The position numbers were made by a program, and so were the translations under genes. From positions 1 to 61,511 of the forward strand of contig NZ_JNXC01000039.1 of the NCBI RefSeq assembly GCF_000716595.1: a stretch of DNA of 61,511 bases, given 5' to 3'. The notes beneath the pieces were generated by a model. That model searched no databases. It saw only the letters and a list, made by a program, of their open reading frames with translations, and had not been told where the DNA came from. Positions 33,605 to 44,574 of this stretch are shown in pieces. This stretch comes from Saccharothrix sp. NRRL B-16314. Its GTDB lineage: Bacteria > Actinomycetota > Actinomycetes > Mycobacteriales > Pseudonocardiaceae. Numbering within the stretch: the stretch's first letter is position 1; each line of letters starts with the position of its first letter.

Positions 33605-33633
33605 GACCTAGAGAGCGGGGTCTATTTGATCAA
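33605..33633 (-). promoter_or_regulatory. Candidate promoter of the solute-binding lipoprotein gene
   Basis: On the minus strand TTGATC (33633-33628), a 17-bp spacer and TAGGTC (33610-33605) lie just upstream of the ATG at 33586. The -35 overlaps the palindrome TTGATCAA. TCGAC and GTCGA arms at 33641 and 33652 flank it. Confidence 0.35.
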
Positions 33634-34028
33634 CGAATTCTCGACGCAGTTGTCGATGCGGGGGATCGTAACCACCCAGAGGTATGAAACGACAGCCCTG
33701 CTCCGATACGGTGAGTGCTTCCGGAGTCTTCCCCGACGCCGGGGTCGAGCACTACGCTCCCCGCCTGGTGGCACTGGTCGTCGCTGACCGTGGTGTCCCT
33801 GTGCGGAGGTGGGGTGCCTAGCCGGCACCACCGCTCCTGTGCTGCAATTCGGCCCGATTTCGAGTCCATGCTTCGGTCCGCGGGGGAGAGGCCGGGGAAC
33901 ACTGCTGCCGGAAGAGGAAGCCCAGGGTGGCCCGTCGAGAGAGAGGTCCCAGCCAGACAGGCGTGGGGATTACACCGCGCTCCGAAAGGCCCGGAACGGG
34001 TGACGGACTGGCTGCGCAGAGTGATGGA
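33634..34028. other. Divergent spacer before the conservon
   Basis: About 395 bp without a supported gene. A GTG at 33927 opens a frame that joins cvnA. Its first 34 codons have poor G/C bias at third positions, so I treat them as leader. Promoters for the conservon should lie here. Confidence 0.4.
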
Positions 34029-37000
34029 ATGGTGACCGAGTCAACGGGTGTCCGGCCGGGTCCGGTGAACAGGGCCGCGGCCGATCGGGAAGCGAAGGCC
34101 CGCGGCGGTGCGGGCTGGCGGCTGCGCAACTGGCGGCTGCCCACCAAGCTGACCGCCGTCCTGCTGATCCCCACCATCGCCGCGGTCGCCCTCGGCGGCC
34201 TGCGGGTGAACTCGGACCTCGCCGACGCGACCGACCTGAACCAGCTGGCGAACCAGATCCAGCTGGAGGCGGCGGTCGCCGACCTGGTGCAGCAGCTCCA
34301 GCGCGAACGCGACCTGAGCGCGAGCCACGTGGCGTCCGGCAAGGAGCTCGACCGCGTCGTGCTGGACCGCCAGCTGCGCCGCGTGCAGGACACCGTGCAG
34401 GCCCTCAACGGCAAGATCGCGGAGCTCAGCGCCGACCTGGACGACGAGGTGGTGACCCGGTTCCGCCGGGCGTCCAGCCAGCTCGACCGGCTCAACAGCC
34501 TGCGCAACGCGGTCCGCGACACGCAGTACCCGTCCGAAGCCGTGATGCGCACCTACTCCGAGTCCGTGGAAAGCCTCCTGGACCTCGGTGAGCAGGCCAT
34601 CGCCGGCATCAACGAGCCCGAGCTGGTGCGGCTGCACCTGGCCACCAACGCGATCGCCCGGATCAAGGAGCAGGAGTCGCGCAAGCGCGGCATCATGCTC
34701 GACGTCTTCCAGGGCGGCGTGTTCGGACCGGGTCAGGAACGCGCGCTGCTGGCCGCGAACGCCGAGCTGGACGCGGCCCGCAACGACTTCCGCAAGTCCG
34801 CGACCGCCGACCAGGCCAAGATCTACGACGACACCGTCACCGGTCTGATCGTCGACACCGCGAACGACATGCAGGAGACGGCGCTGAACCTGGCCGCGGC
34901 CGGGAAGCCGATGACGTCGCTGCGGCCGGAGAAGTGGGACATCGCGTCCACGCTGACGGTGAACCTCACCCGTGACGTGGAGAACCTGCTGCTGGAGCGG
35001 CTGCAGACCCGCACCGACGAGCTGACCGGCGCCGCACGCGCCGCCGCGTTCCGCGACTCCGGCGTCGTGCTGGGCGCGCTGCTGCTGGCGTTGATCATGG
35101 CGCTGTTCGTGGCCCGCTCGATCCTCAACCCGCTGCGCGTCCTGCGCCGCACCGCGCTGGAGGTGGCCGACCACGGCCTGCCCGAGGCGGTCGGCCGGAT
35201 CCTGGTGGACCCGAACCCGCACGAGGCGGCGAAGACGGCCATCGCGCCGGTGCCGATCACCACCCGCGAAGAGGTCGGCCAGGTGGCGCGGGCGTTCGAC
35301 GCGGTGCACGGCGAGGCGGTGCGGCTGGCCGCCGAGCAGGCGCTGCTGCGCGACAACGTCAACTCGATGTTCGTCAACCTGTCCCGCCGCTCGCAGGCCC
35401 TGGTCGAGCGCCAGCTGAACCTGATCGACCGGCTGGAGCAGGACGAGCAGGACCCGGACCAGCTGGCCAGCCTGTTCGAGCTGGACCACCTCGCCACCCG
35501 CATGCGTCGCAACAGCGAGAACCTGCTGGTCCTGTCCGGCACGGACCTGTCCCGCCGGCTGACCCGCCCCGTCCCGGCTGCCGAGGTGCTCGGCGCCGCC
35601 GTGTCCGAGGTCGAGCAGTACGCCCGAGTGCAGGTCGGCCAGACCCCGGAGCTCACCGTCCAGGGCCGCGCGGTCAACGACCTCGTGCACCTGATCGCGG
35701 AGCTGCTGGACAACGCCACCGCGTTCTCCGACCCGGTGACGAAGGTCACGGTGCGCACCGCTCGCACCCGCAACGGCGAACTGGCGATCGAGATCCAGGA
35801 CCGCGGCGTCGGCATGGGCGAGCAGGAGATCACCGACGCCAACGTCCGGCTGGCCGACCCGCCGGACGTGGACGTCGCGGTGTCCCGCCGGATGGGCCTG
35901 TACGTGGTCGCGCGGCTCGCCAAGCGGCACGACATCAAGGTGCGGCTGCGCGCCAACGAGGACATCGAGGGCGGCACCACCGCGCTCGTCGTCGTGCCCG
36001 ACACGCTGGTCCAGTCGCCCGGCGCGATGGGTTCCCCGATGGGCGGCGACGCTGGACCCGCGTTCGGCGACTCCGCGTTCGGGGACTCCCGGTTCGGCGA
36101 CGAGCAGGCGTTCGGCGAGTCCGGTTTCGGGAACACGGCGCAGCGCGCGTCCGGCATCGCCGGTGCGTTCGGCACCGGCACGCTGTCCCGCCTGGACGAC
36201 GACGCGAGCTTCCCGAGCATCCCGCGCGTCGAGGACGAACCGGCGTTCCCGGTGAGCTTCGTGCAGGGCGAGGGCGACCACGACCCGGTGCGGATGCCCG
36301 CGTTCGGCGAGACGCCGACGTTCGGCCAGTCGCCGCCGGAGACGTCGGGCGAGGTGTCCCAGTGGCTGCCGATGGGCGAGGAACGCGACGTCGAACGCGA
36401 GCCCGCGGGCTCGTTCGGCGAGCCGACCCTGTTCACCGCCTACGAGGACCGCGAAGAGCACGACGCCGCCTACGAACACGGGTTCGAGACGACGCAGTTC
36501 GCCCCGGCGCTGGACCAGGGCTTCCTGGTCGACCCCGACCCGGAGCCCGAGCCCGTGCACCTCAACGGCTCGGTCACCGAGTCCGCGCCGCAGCGCCGGA
36601 TCGAGCACGACGACGCGCCGACCGAGCGGCTGCCGATCTACGAGGCCGTCCTGTCGCAGTGGTTCCAGGCCGTGGGCAGCGAGACGTCCGCCGCGACCGC
36701 GCAGGCGGTGCCGCCGGCGGCCGACCCGGAGCCGGTCGCGCGGGCCGAGGCGGAGCCGGTCGCACGGGCGGAGTCGGTGTTGCCGACCCGCACGCCGCGT
36801 CCCGTGCCGCCGGTCGCGCCCACGACGTCCGAGGACGCGCTGCCGCAGCGCGGCTCCCTGGCCGCGTCGGCGAACCGCCTTTCCCCGCGGGAGTCCGAAA
36901 GCGGCCTGCCCCAACGGGGCGAGGTCGCCGGCGCCCGCGCGGAGGGCACTAGTCTGACCGAGGGCGGGCTGCCCAAGCGGCAGCCCGGCTCATCCGACAA

Positions 37001-37397
37001 CCTGCCCAAGCGCGCCGCGGAGGTGCACCGCGTGACCGAGCCCGAACCGGTCGCCGAACCCGAGCCGGCCGCGCCGCCGGCCGAGTCGGTGTGGGAGTCC
37101 CCCGCCGACGAGGGCTGGCATGCAGCGCAGTCCTTGCTCAGCAAGGAACCAGAGACCACGACACAGGCGGGGTTGCCCAAGCGGGTGCCCAAGGCTCAGC
37201 TTGTGCCGGGATCCGCCGCACCGAAGCCGCAGGTTTCGGAGCGGCAACCGCAGCGGCCCCCGCTGCCACCACGATCGGCTGACGCGATCCGTGGACGCAT
37301 GTCGAGTCTTCAGCAGGGCGTCCATCGAGGGCGACACGCTTTGATCGACGCTTACGCTGGTGACATGTCGAGCCGGCAAGACGAGGAGCAGGAGTGA
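34029..37397 (+). CDS. cvnA: Conservon sensor-like histidine kinase (CvnA, NIT-domain type)
   Basis: An 1122-residue membrane protein. The first membrane helix ([18 protein letters not shown]) and a second ([18 protein letters not shown], near residue 345) bracket a helical extracellular nitrate/nitrite-sensing-like domain. HAMP follows, then a GHKL ATPase (N box [16 protein letters not shown] box [12 protein letters not shown], near residues 555-595). There is no obvious phospho-acceptor His block, as usual for CvnA. The last 450 residues are acidic, Pro-rich and repetitive (AFGDS/FGES units, LPKR motifs). The ATG at 34029 is preferred on codon bias. The end overlaps cvnB. Confidence 0.85.
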   Translation: MVTESTGVRPGPVNRAAADREAKARGGAGWRLRNWRLPTKLTAVLLIPTIAAVALGGLRVNSDLADATDLNQLANQIQLEAAVADLVQQLQRERDLSASHVASGKELDRVVLDRQLRRVQDTVQALNGKIAELSADLDDEVVTRFRRASSQLDRLNSLRNAVRDTQYPSEAVMRTYSESVESLLDLGEQAIAGINEPELVRLHLATNAIARIKEQESRKRGIMLDVFQGGVFGPGQERALLAANAELDAARNDFRKSATADQAKIYDDTVTGLIVDTANDMQETALNLAAAGKPMTSLRPEKWDIASTLTVNLTRDVENLLLERLQTRTDELTGAARAAAFRDSGVVLGALLLALIMALFVARSILNPLRVLRRTALEVADHGLPEAVGRILVDPNPHEAAKTAIAPVPITTREEVGQVARAFDAVHGEAVRLAAEQALLRDNVNSMFVNLSRRSQALVERQLNLIDRLEQDEQDPDQLASLFELDHLATRMRRNSENLLVLSGTDLSRRLTRPVPAAEVLGAAVSEVEQYARVQVGQTPELTVQGRAVNDLVHLIAELLDNATAFSDPVTKVTVRTARTRNGELAIEIQDRGVGMGEQEITDANVRLADPPDVDVAVSRRMGLYVVARLAKRHDIKVRLRANEDIEGGTTALVVVPDTLVQSPGAMGSPMGGDAGPAFGDSAFGDSRFGDEQAFGESGFGNTAQRASGIAGAFGTGTLSRLDDDASFPSIPRVEDEPAFPVSFVQGEGDHDPVRMPAFGETPTFGQSPPETSGEVSQWLPMGEERDVEREPAGSFGEPTLFTAYEDREEHDAAYEHGFETTQFAPALDQGFLVDPDPEPEPVHLNGSVTESAPQRRIEHDDAPTERLPIYEAVLSQWFQAVGSETSAATAQAVPPAADPEPVARAEAEPVARAESVLPTRTPRPVPPVAPTTSEDALPQRGSLAASANRLSPRESESGLPQRGEVAGARAEGTSLTEGGLPKRQPGSSDNLPKRAAEVHRVTEPEPVAEPEPAAPPAESVWESPADEGWHAAQSLLSKEPETTTQAGLPKRVPKAQLVPGSAAPKPQVSERQPQRPPLPPRSADAIRGRMSSLQQGVHRGRHALIDAYAGDMSSRQDEEQE

Positions 37398-37813
37398 CGA
37401 CCGCAGCTCAGCCAGGCAGCTTTGGTTGGCTTATCACCGACTTCGTGCGCCGGGTTCCCGGTGTGGCACATTCCGTGGTCGTGTCGGCGGACGGGCTACT
37501 GCTCGCCGGCTCGCAGGGCCTGCCCCGCGACCGCGCCGAGCAGCTGTCCGCCGTGGCATCCGGGCTGGTCAGCCTCACGGCTGGCGCGGCGCGGTGCTTC
37601 GAAGCGGGCACCGTGAACCAGACCGTGGTCGAGATGGAGCGGGGATACCTGTTCCTCATGTCGATCAGTGACGGGTCGTGCCTCGCGGTGCTCGCGGCCC
37701 CGAACTGCGACATCGGCCTCGTCGCGTACGAGATGACGCTTCTGGTCGAGCGAGTGGGCCAGCAGCTCACCCCGGAGCTGCGCGCGCAGCTCCAGGGTGT
37801 GGTTCGGCGGTAG
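37394..37813 (+). CDS. cvnB: Roadblock/LC7 protein (CvnB)
   Basis: A 139-residue roadblock/LC7 protein: [29 protein letters not shown], then [24 protein letters not shown] and [21 protein letters not shown]. It is the small scaffold that works with a Ras-like GTPase, here CvnD. The GTG start overlaps the cvnA stop (GTGA). Length and order match streptomycete conservons. Confidence 0.92.
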   Translation: MTTAAQPGSFGWLITDFVRRVPGVAHSVVVSADGLLLAGSQGLPRDRAEQLSAVASGLVSLTAGAARCFEAGTVNQTVVEMERGYLFLMSISDGSCLAVLAAPNCDIGLVAYEMTLLVERVGQQLTPELRAQLQGVVRR

Positions 37814-37843
37814 ATCCTCATGAGATCGTGGGGGTGAAGGTAG

Positions 37844-38602
37844 ATGGCTGAACGATCTGGCGCCGGCGGCCGACGCTTCGGTAGGAATTTCGACTACCAG
37901 GAGTGGGCGGTCGGCGGCTTCCAATTCGCTGAGCCGGATGCCGACCCCGCACAGGACGAGGAAGCCGAGGACGTACCCAACTCGTGGTCGGGCCGCCGGG
38001 CGGAGCAGGCGCAGCGGCCACGGGTCGAAGGCACAGGGCAGGGGCAAGACGATATGTCTCAGCGTGAGGTTGACGACTCGTCGTACGACTACGACGACGT
38101 TCCCAACCGGTTCGACATCGACGGGTACGGCAGCGGCCTGTTCGGAGGTCCGGGAGCCGATCTGTTCGGTGCCCACGGCCTGCCCGACAGCGTGCCGGAA
38201 CAGGTGCCCTACACGACCGGTCCGCAGCCGGTCGTGCGGCGCGAGGAGAACCCCGCGGCGGAGTCGGGTTCCCTGGTCCGCCCGTACACCCGGACCGGTG
38301 GCCGCACCCGGCCCGACTACGACCTCGCGATCGAGGCGCTGATCTCCACCAGCGAAAAGGGTCTCGACCGCGACGCGGCGGTGCTGCCCGAGCACCGGTC
38401 GATCTGCGGGTTGTGCACCGACACCAGGTCGGTGGCCGAGGTAGCCGCTCACCTCAGGCTCCCGCTCGGCGTGGCCAGGGTGTTGATCGGCGACATGGCG
38501 AGCATGGGTTTGGTTTTGATTCATCAGGGCGGTCTGGTCGTGGGGGACCGACCGTCCATTGATTTCCTTGAGAGGGTGCTCAGTGGGCTTCGCAGGCTCT
38601 AG
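37844..38602 (+). CDS. cvnC: DUF742 protein (CvnC) with long N-terminal extension
   Basis: A 252-residue protein. The DUF742 winged-helix-like domain occupies the last 115 residues (SLVRPYTRTGGRTRPDYDLAIEALIS in outline, HRSICGLC, SVAEVAAHLRLPLGVARVLIGDMA, GLVLIHQGG). The first 135 residues are acidic, Tyr/Asp-rich and probably disordered (DDSSYDYDDVPNRFDIDGYG), longer than in most CvnC proteins. The gene overlaps the start of cvnD. Confidence 0.88.
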   Translation: MAERSGAGGRRFGRNFDYQEWAVGGFQFAEPDADPAQDEEAEDVPNSWSGRRAEQAQRPRVEGTGQGQDDMSQREVDDSSYDYDDVPNRFDIDGYGSGLFGGPGADLFGAHGLPDSVPEQVPYTTGPQPVVRREENPAAESGSLVRPYTRTGGRTRPDYDLAIEALISTSEKGLDRDAAVLPEHRSICGLCTDTRSVAEVAAHLRLPLGVARVLIGDMASMGLVLIHQGGLVVGDRPSIDFLERVLSGLRRL

Positions 38603-39188
38603 CCCCAACGCGGCCGAAGGCGAACGGAAGCCGACGACCTCCGCGAAGATCGTGGTGGCCGGTGGCTTCGGCGTGGGCAAGACTACGTTCGTCGGTTCCG
38701 TGTCGGAGATCGTTCCGCTGACCACCGAAGCGGTGATGACCGAGGCCAGCGCCGGGGTCGACGACCTCTCGGCCACGCCGAACAAGGTCACGACCACGGT
38801 GGCCATGGACTTCGGCCGGGTGTCGCTGGACCAGGATCTGATTCTGTACCTGTTCGGCACACCGGGCCAGCACCGGTTCTGGTTCATGTGGGACGACCTG
38901 GTGCGGGGCGCCATCGGCGCGATCGTGCTGGTCGACACCCGCCGGTTGGCCGACGCGTTCGCGTCGATCGACTTCTTCGACGACCGGCAGCTGCCGTACG
39001 TCGTCGGCGTCAACTGCTTCGACGGCCTGCTGCACCACCGCATCGAGGACGTCCGCGACGCGCTCACCATCGACCAGTCCGTGCCGATAGTGACTTGCGA
39101 CGCGCGCAACCGGCAGTCGACCAAGCAGACGCTCATCACGCTGGTCGAGCACGCCATGCGCCAATGGATGTCGGTCCGCGCGGGCTGA
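38583..39188 (+). CDS. cvnD: Conservon GTPase (CvnD)
   Basis: A 201-residue Ras-like GTPase with P-loop GGFGVGKTT, switch II region FGTPGQHRFWFMWDDLVRGA, VLVDTRRLADAF and VNCFDG in place of the usual NKxD. CvnD binds GTP at the membrane in complex with CvnA-C and influences development in Streptomyces. The GTG at 38583, 20 bp inside cvnC and after GAGAGGGTG, gives the typical N-terminus. A strong terminator follows. Confidence 0.9.
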   Translation: MGFAGSSPNAAEGERKPTTSAKIVVAGGFGVGKTTFVGSVSEIVPLTTEAVMTEASAGVDDLSATPNKVTTTVAMDFGRVSLDQDLILYLFGTPGQHRFWFMWDDLVRGAIGAIVLVDTRRLADAFASIDFFDDRQLPYVVGVNCFDGLLHHRIEDVRDALTIDQSVPIVTCDARNRQSTKQTLITLVEHAMRQWMSVRAG

Positions 39189-39238
39189 TCGTCCCCCCGG
39201 GGTCGACGCTTTCGCTGATCTGACGGCTGCACTGCACC

Positions 39239-39270
39239 GAAGGGCGGTCTCCTCAAGGAGGCCGCCCTTC
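39239..39270 (+). terminator. Bidirectional-type terminator hairpin after cvnD
   Basis: GAAGGGCGGTCTCC, loop TCAA, GGAGGCCGCCCTTC: a 14-bp stem with one G-T pair, placed between the conservon and the convergent helicase-C gene. Confidence 0.75.
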
Positions 39271-39300
39271 GGCGTGTCCGGCTTCTCGGTCCTCGCCCCG

Positions 39301-41547
39301 CTACGCGCGGTCGTCTTCGACGAGGGCGGCGGACGTGATGCGGTGCAGGGGGAAGCGGCGGACTTCGCCGTAGCTGACGTCCACGCCTTCCAGCACGCCA
39401 CCGCCCACGAGCTGCGGGGTGATGACGCGGCGGGCGGCGGTGCCGTGGCTGTCCACGAAGTCCACCAGCACGCTCCGACCGTCACGGGCGGCCTGTTGCA
39501 GCAGTGCGAGGGTGGCCGACGGCCCGGCGCCCAGGTGCCCCGGCACGGAAACCCGCGCGCCGCCGGTGGTCGTCGCCGCGCGGTCGCCCGCCCGGACCAG
39601 CCGGACCAGTTCGCCCAGCTGCTCGTCGGACGGCGTGCTCGGCTGCACCCGCGGGCGGCGGCCCTTGCCGGCGATCCGGCGGCCACCGACCCGCAGGTCC
39701 AGCACGTGGCCGTCCGGCCCTTCGGCGGCGGGCGCGAAACCGGCCGCGCGCAGCCCGTCCAACACCTCGGCCAGCGGCAGCGGGCTCACCACCACGGTCG
39801 GCGCGATCTTGCGCAGCGCCAACCGCTCCGCCGCCGCGTGCGACAGCACCTCCGTGATCAGCACCGGGTCGTCGCACCGCAGGAACGACCCGGCCGAACC
39901 GCCCCGCAGCCGGCCGTGCCGCCGGGCCGCGTCGTCGATCAGGTACGTCAGGGACTGCGGCACGGGGGTGCGTGACCGGGTCTTGAACAGCTCGTGCAGG
40001 TCCGCCGCGCTCCGGCCGGCGTCGAACGCGCGCCGCACCGAACCCTCGCGCACCCGGTACACGGTGGCGCTGCCCGCCGACTCGACGTCCGCGACCAGCG
40101 CGATCTCGTCCGCCAGCTCCGGGTCGAGCCGACCGGGCGCGACGACCGTCAGGTCCGCCTGCACCAGCACGTGGTCGACCGGCGCGGGCAGCGCGTCACC
40201 CAGCCGCTTCGCCGCCGGCCCGGTGCCCTCGGTGAGCAGCGTCCGACCCTGGGCGGTGATCGCGTTGTGCGCCACGATCCCCGTCTTGGTGCCCTCTTCC
40301 ACGGTCCAGCGCACCAACTCGTCGCGCAGCCGCCCGCCACGCCTCGGCGCACGCCACGCCAGCACGGCGGCCAACTCGTCCGGGTCGGTCACCACGGTGC
40401 CCGGCTCCAGCGCGGCGAGGGCTTCGAGGATGCGCCGGCGGTCCCTGGGCGCGCCCGGCCGGTTCAGCTCGGGGGCCAGCGGGTTGAGCAGGCGGTCCCG
40501 GTCGTCGCGCTGCCCGATCAGGCCCGGCAGCCGGGGCAGGTCGAGCCAAGCCTGGGCCAGCGTCGCCCACCGGTGCTCGGGCGCGGCCACCAGCCACGGG
40601 TCGGCCTGCGTCGTCGGCACCCACTCCGGTTCGACGCCCTCGGTGTCGGCGACCAGGCCCGCGTTGACCACCAGTTCGACCAGCAGCGCGGCCTGGCGTT
40701 CGTCCACGTCCAGGTCCTTGGCGAGCTTGCGCAGGTCACGCACGCCGAGACCACCCGACCGCAGCACCGCCGGAGGGTCCTCCGACCAGCTCTTGAGCAG
40801 CGTCTCCACGTGCCGCGACAGCTCCAGCGCCTCGCCGCCGCCGGTGTGGTCGATGCCGGACGGGTCGCGGTGCGCGGTGGTGAGCGGCGGCTCGGTGGTC
40901 TGGATCGGGCCGAGCGGCCGGTCGCCGCGGACCTTCAGGCCGACCTCGCGGGGTAGTTCGACGGTCAGCGAGTCACGGCGGACCAGCAGGCCGCGGGCGA
41001 GGAGCTTCTGGATCGGCGTGCGCGCGTTGGCGAGCGACACGACCTGCGCGGCGTCCTTGGTCTGCCCGACGGGGGGACCGGCGGCCAGGGTGCCGAGGAC
41101 GCGGAGCTCGTCCGGCTCCAACGGCGTCAGGTCGACGTCGGCGAGGCGCGGCACCGACCGGCCGAGGCCGCACGGGAACGGGTTGACCGCGTCCCTGGTG
41201 GCGGGCGGGGTGGAGATCGCGTCGTCGTCGCCCCACAGCAGGGCGCGGGCGCGGAGGCCGTCGACGGCCTGGCGGACGTCCGTCGAGCCGAACAGCCCCT
41301 GCACCGCCGACAAGGGCACGGGCGCGACGTCCGCGTCCAGCACGAGCAGCGCTTCCATCACCGTCAACGTCAGCGTGTCGAGGTCTTCGCAAGCGCGCGC
41401 CACCGAAGCCCGCGACCCGATGCGGGTGGCGAGCACGGTCGTGTCCGCCGGTGGGGGCGTCGCCAGGTCCGGACGGGCGCGCAGCAGAGCCACGAGCGCC
41501 GTGTCGTCCTGCGCCCGCAGCCACTCGGCGAGGGTGGTGCCGGACAT
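39301..41547 (-). CDS. Helicase C-terminal (XPB/Ssl2-like) domain protein, Rv0862c-like
   Basis: A 748-residue actinobacterial protein whose C-terminal part (Helicase_C_3/XPB-like, from about 430 on) has PQSLTYLIDDAARRHGRLRGGSAGSFL and ALRKIAPTVVVSPLPLAEVLDGLRAAGF. It lacks Walker motifs, so it is not a complete helicase. The N-terminal half is made of winged-helix-like repeats. In mycobacteria the gene is next to ercc3, suggesting joint action in repair. Here the LppU cluster and conservon have come between. MSGTTLAEWLRAQDD is taken as the start. Confidence 0.85.
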   Translation of the reverse strand: MSGTTLAEWLRAQDDTALVALLRARPDLATPPPADTTVLATRIGSRASVARACEDLDTLTLTVMEALLVLDADVAPVPLSAVQGLFGSTDVRQAVDGLRARALLWGDDDAISTPPATRDAVNPFPCGLGRSVPRLADVDLTPLEPDELRVLGTLAAGPPVGQTKDAAQVVSLANARTPIQKLLARGLLVRRDSLTVELPREVGLKVRGDRPLGPIQTTEPPLTTAHRDPSGIDHTGGGEALELSRHVETLLKSWSEDPPAVLRSGGLGVRDLRKLAKDLDVDERQAALLVELVVNAGLVADTEGVEPEWVPTTQADPWLVAAPEHRWATLAQAWLDLPRLPGLIGQRDDRDRLLNPLAPELNRPGAPRDRRRILEALAALEPGTVVTDPDELAAVLAWRAPRRGGRLRDELVRWTVEEGTKTGIVAHNAITAQGRTLLTEGTGPAAKRLGDALPAPVDHVLVQADLTVVAPGRLDPELADEIALVADVESAGSATVYRVREGSVRRAFDAGRSAADLHELFKTRSRTPVPQSLTYLIDDAARRHGRLRGGSAGSFLRCDDPVLITEVLSHAAAERLALRKIAPTVVVSPLPLAEVLDGLRAAGFAPAAEGPDGHVLDLRVGGRRIAGKGRRPRVQPSTPSDEQLGELVRLVRAGDRAATTTGGARVSVPGHLGAGPSATLALLQQAARDGRSVLVDFVDSHGTAARRVITPQLVGGGVLEGVDVSYGEVRRFPLHRITSAALVEDDRA

Positions 41548-41638
41548 CCCCACCACGGTATCTGTCGACCACCCGGTGCGCGCTGACCAGCCCCTGAAAC
41601 TCGCCCCGAACCGTCAGCCCGATCCGCCAACCGATCCG

Positions 41639-42076
41639 TCAGCCCAGGGCGCGGGCCCGCTCCTCCGGCGTCAGCACGCCGAGCTTGATCCGGTCCTCCG
41701 CGGGCATGAAGTCGAACGCGAGCCGTCGTGCTGTGTAATCCATCACGGACGACGCCTCGGGGATCTCCGGGTCGTCGGTGCGGCCCATCGGCTCGTACCG
41801 GGTGTTGATCAGCTTCTCGACCAGGACGTCGAGCGGCACCCCGTGCTGGAGGCCGATCGAGGTGACGGCGGACAGCGCGTCCAGGAGACCCGCCAGGGTC
41901 GACCCCTCGTCGTCGAACCTGGCGAAGACCTCGTCCAACCCGCCGTCGTCCCGGGCGTTGCCGGTCAGGTGGAACCCCGCGCCGCCGATGGTGAACGACG
42001 TGGTCCGGCCGGAGCGCGTCCTCGGCCTCCGCTCCGGGGCGGCGGACCGGTCGGTTCCGCAGGTCGGGCAAGTCAT
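41639..42076 (-). CDS. Stand-alone NrdJ-like TSCPD domain protein with N-terminal CxxC
   Basis: A 145-residue protein. Residues 65-125 resemble the C-terminal domain of B12-dependent class II ribonucleotide reductase (TSIGLQHGVPLDVLVEKLINTRYEPMG, then PEIPEASSVMDYTARRLAFDFMP, in outline). Ahead of it is a short CPTCG. The reductase barrel is missing. It may regulate or interact with full-length NrdJ, or act as a split subunit (inference). Candidate NrdR boxes lie just upstream. The ATG at 42076 is chosen; an ATG at 42091 is possible. Confidence 0.7.
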   Translation of the reverse strand: MTCPTCGTDRSAAPERRPRTRSGRTTSFTIGGAGFHLTGNARDDGGLDEVFARFDDEGSTLAGLLDALSAVTSIGLQHGVPLDVLVEKLINTRYEPMGRTDDPEIPEASSVMDYTARRLAFDFMPAEDRIKLGVLTPEERARALG

Positions 42077-42094
42077 CAGGAACGTCCCCATCCT

Positions 42095-42138
42095 CAAGAT
42101 GTAGTGGGTGCCACCAGTCCTAGCCCCCAGATGTGGGT
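42095..42138 (-). promoter_or_regulatory. Candidate pair of NrdR boxes
   Basis: CAAGATGTAGTG (42095-42106) matches the NrdR core CWATATATWGTG at 10 of 12 positions. A weaker copy, CCAGATGTGGGT (42127-42138), begins 32 bp away, about three helical turns, the usual spacing of NrdR box pairs. A nine-base inverted repeat (42092-42100 with 42141-42149) encloses both. Confidence 0.5.
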
Positions 42139-42235
42139 GAATCTTGAGGTGTTGATCAGGGCGAAGCAAGCCGCCACGCCGCGTCGGCCGGGTGATCGGA
42201 CGGGCCATCGGAGGGGTGATCGGGGGCGTGGCGCC

Positions 42236-42826
42236 TCACCGGTAAGCGTCGGCCGGGGTGGTGGGGTCGGCCGGCCACGCGTCGCGGGCCATCACATGGA
42301 GGACCAGGGCGGCGATGTTCCAGGCGTCGTCCTCGCCCCGGTGGTGCCTGCCCTCCAGCGGCAGCCCGGCGACGGTCAGGGCCTGCGCCATCCCTGGCCG
42401 CTTGCGCAGCCCGTGCGCCTGCGTGAACACGAGCTTCGCGTTCCAGTGCCGCCGCCCGAACGGGTACCGCACCCCCGTCGCCCGGCACTGGCGGGTGAAC
42501 TGGTTCCGGTCGTAGTCGCCCCAGCTCGCCCACGCCCGCACGCCCGAGGCGTGCTCCACCTCCAGCAGTCGGCACGCCTCGGCGAACGTCACACCGGTGT
42601 CGACCTCCGCCTGCGTCAACCCCGTCAACTCCGTGCAGAACGGGCTGACGGCGGACCGCTGCGGGCGCACCACGATCCGGTGCTTCCCCACCCGTTCGCC
42701 GGCGACCGGGTCGACCGTCGTCAGCCCGATCTCGATGATCTCGTTCACCTGGCCGGGAGGCGGCTCGCCGTCCCAGCACGTCGCCTCGACGTCGACCACG
42801 TTGACCAGTGCCCCCGGAGTGCTCAC
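42236..42826 (-). CDS. DEDDh 3'-5' exonuclease (KapD/ERI-1-like)
   Basis: A 196-residue exonuclease: VNVVDVEATCWDG (first Asp-Glu), NEIIEIGLTTVDP, FCTELTGLTQAEVD, ASWGDYDRNQF (Asp) and the final HHRGEDDAWNIAALV (His-Asp). This is the ERI-1/KapD subfamily, which trims RNA or DNA 3' ends; the substrate is unknown. The GTG start (VSTPGALVNVVDVE) is chosen by family length. Confidence 0.85.
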   Translation of the reverse strand: MSTPGALVNVVDVEATCWDGEPPPGQVNEIIEIGLTTVDPVAGERVGKHRIVVRPQRSAVSPFCTELTGLTQAEVDTGVTFAEACRLLEVEHASGVRAWASWGDYDRNQFTRQCRATGVRYPFGRRHWNAKLVFTQAHGLRKRPGMAQALTVAGLPLEGRHHRGEDDAWNIAALVLHVMARDAWPADPTTPADAYR

Positions 42827-42887
42827 CCGGACGAGGGTAGGGATGGGGCACACTTGTCCCGACCGCAGGCATCACCGAGGAGGAACC

Positions 42888-43073
42888 GTGGCCAAGGCCC
42901 GCCCCGAGCGCATCGACCCGCACTGGCCGGAGCCGCCGGTCGGCGACAAGCACCCGGTCACCGAGCTCACCAGCCACCTCCAGGGTGCGCTGTCCCCGTT
43001 CGGCACGACCACGTTCCCGCTGCCGGTCGAGGAACTGGGCTACCACCACCCGGTGACGGAGATCAACCGCTAG
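42888..43073 (+). CDS. Small conserved-position protein, Rv0863-like location
   Basis: A 61-residue protein without a recognised domain, ending in FPLPVEELGYHHPVTEINR. GAGGAGGA lies five bases before the GTG, and codon bias is strong, so it is a real gene. A small ORF sits at the same place, between the helicase-C gene and moaC2, in M. tuberculosis (Rv0863). Whether they are homologous cannot be confirmed here. Confidence 0.7.
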   Translation: MAKARPERIDPHWPEPPVGDKHPVTELTSHLQGALSPFGTTTFPLPVEELGYHHPVTEINR

Positions 43074-43080
43074 CACCCGG

Positions 43081-43108
43081 ACGCGCGCGGCCGTCGAGCC
43101 GCGCGCGT
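43081..43108 (+). terminator. Perfect GC hairpin after the small ORF
   Basis: ACGCGCGCGGC, loop of six, GCCGCGCGCGT: an 11-bp perfect stem eight bases after the stop codon, separating it from the malic enzyme gene. Confidence 0.65.
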
Positions 43109-43169
43109 TCCGTATTCCGGTGCGGACTACTCTCGAAACCTCTTGAGCTGTGCTGTTCTGGGAGGTTCG

Positions 43170-44564
<1,395 letters not shown>

Positions 44565-44574
44565 CATCGGCCCC

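Noticed and set aside
34041..36914. A 957-codon open frame antisense to cvnA
   Set aside because: It mirrors the real gene in GC-rich DNA. The translation is Arg/His/Gln-rich low complexity without any domain, and the sense strand encodes clear CvnA domains.
42077..42235. Cobalamin riboswitch before the NrdJ-like gene
   Set aside because: The region is only 159 bp and lacks a recognisable B12-box. NrdR-type boxes explain the visible symmetry better.
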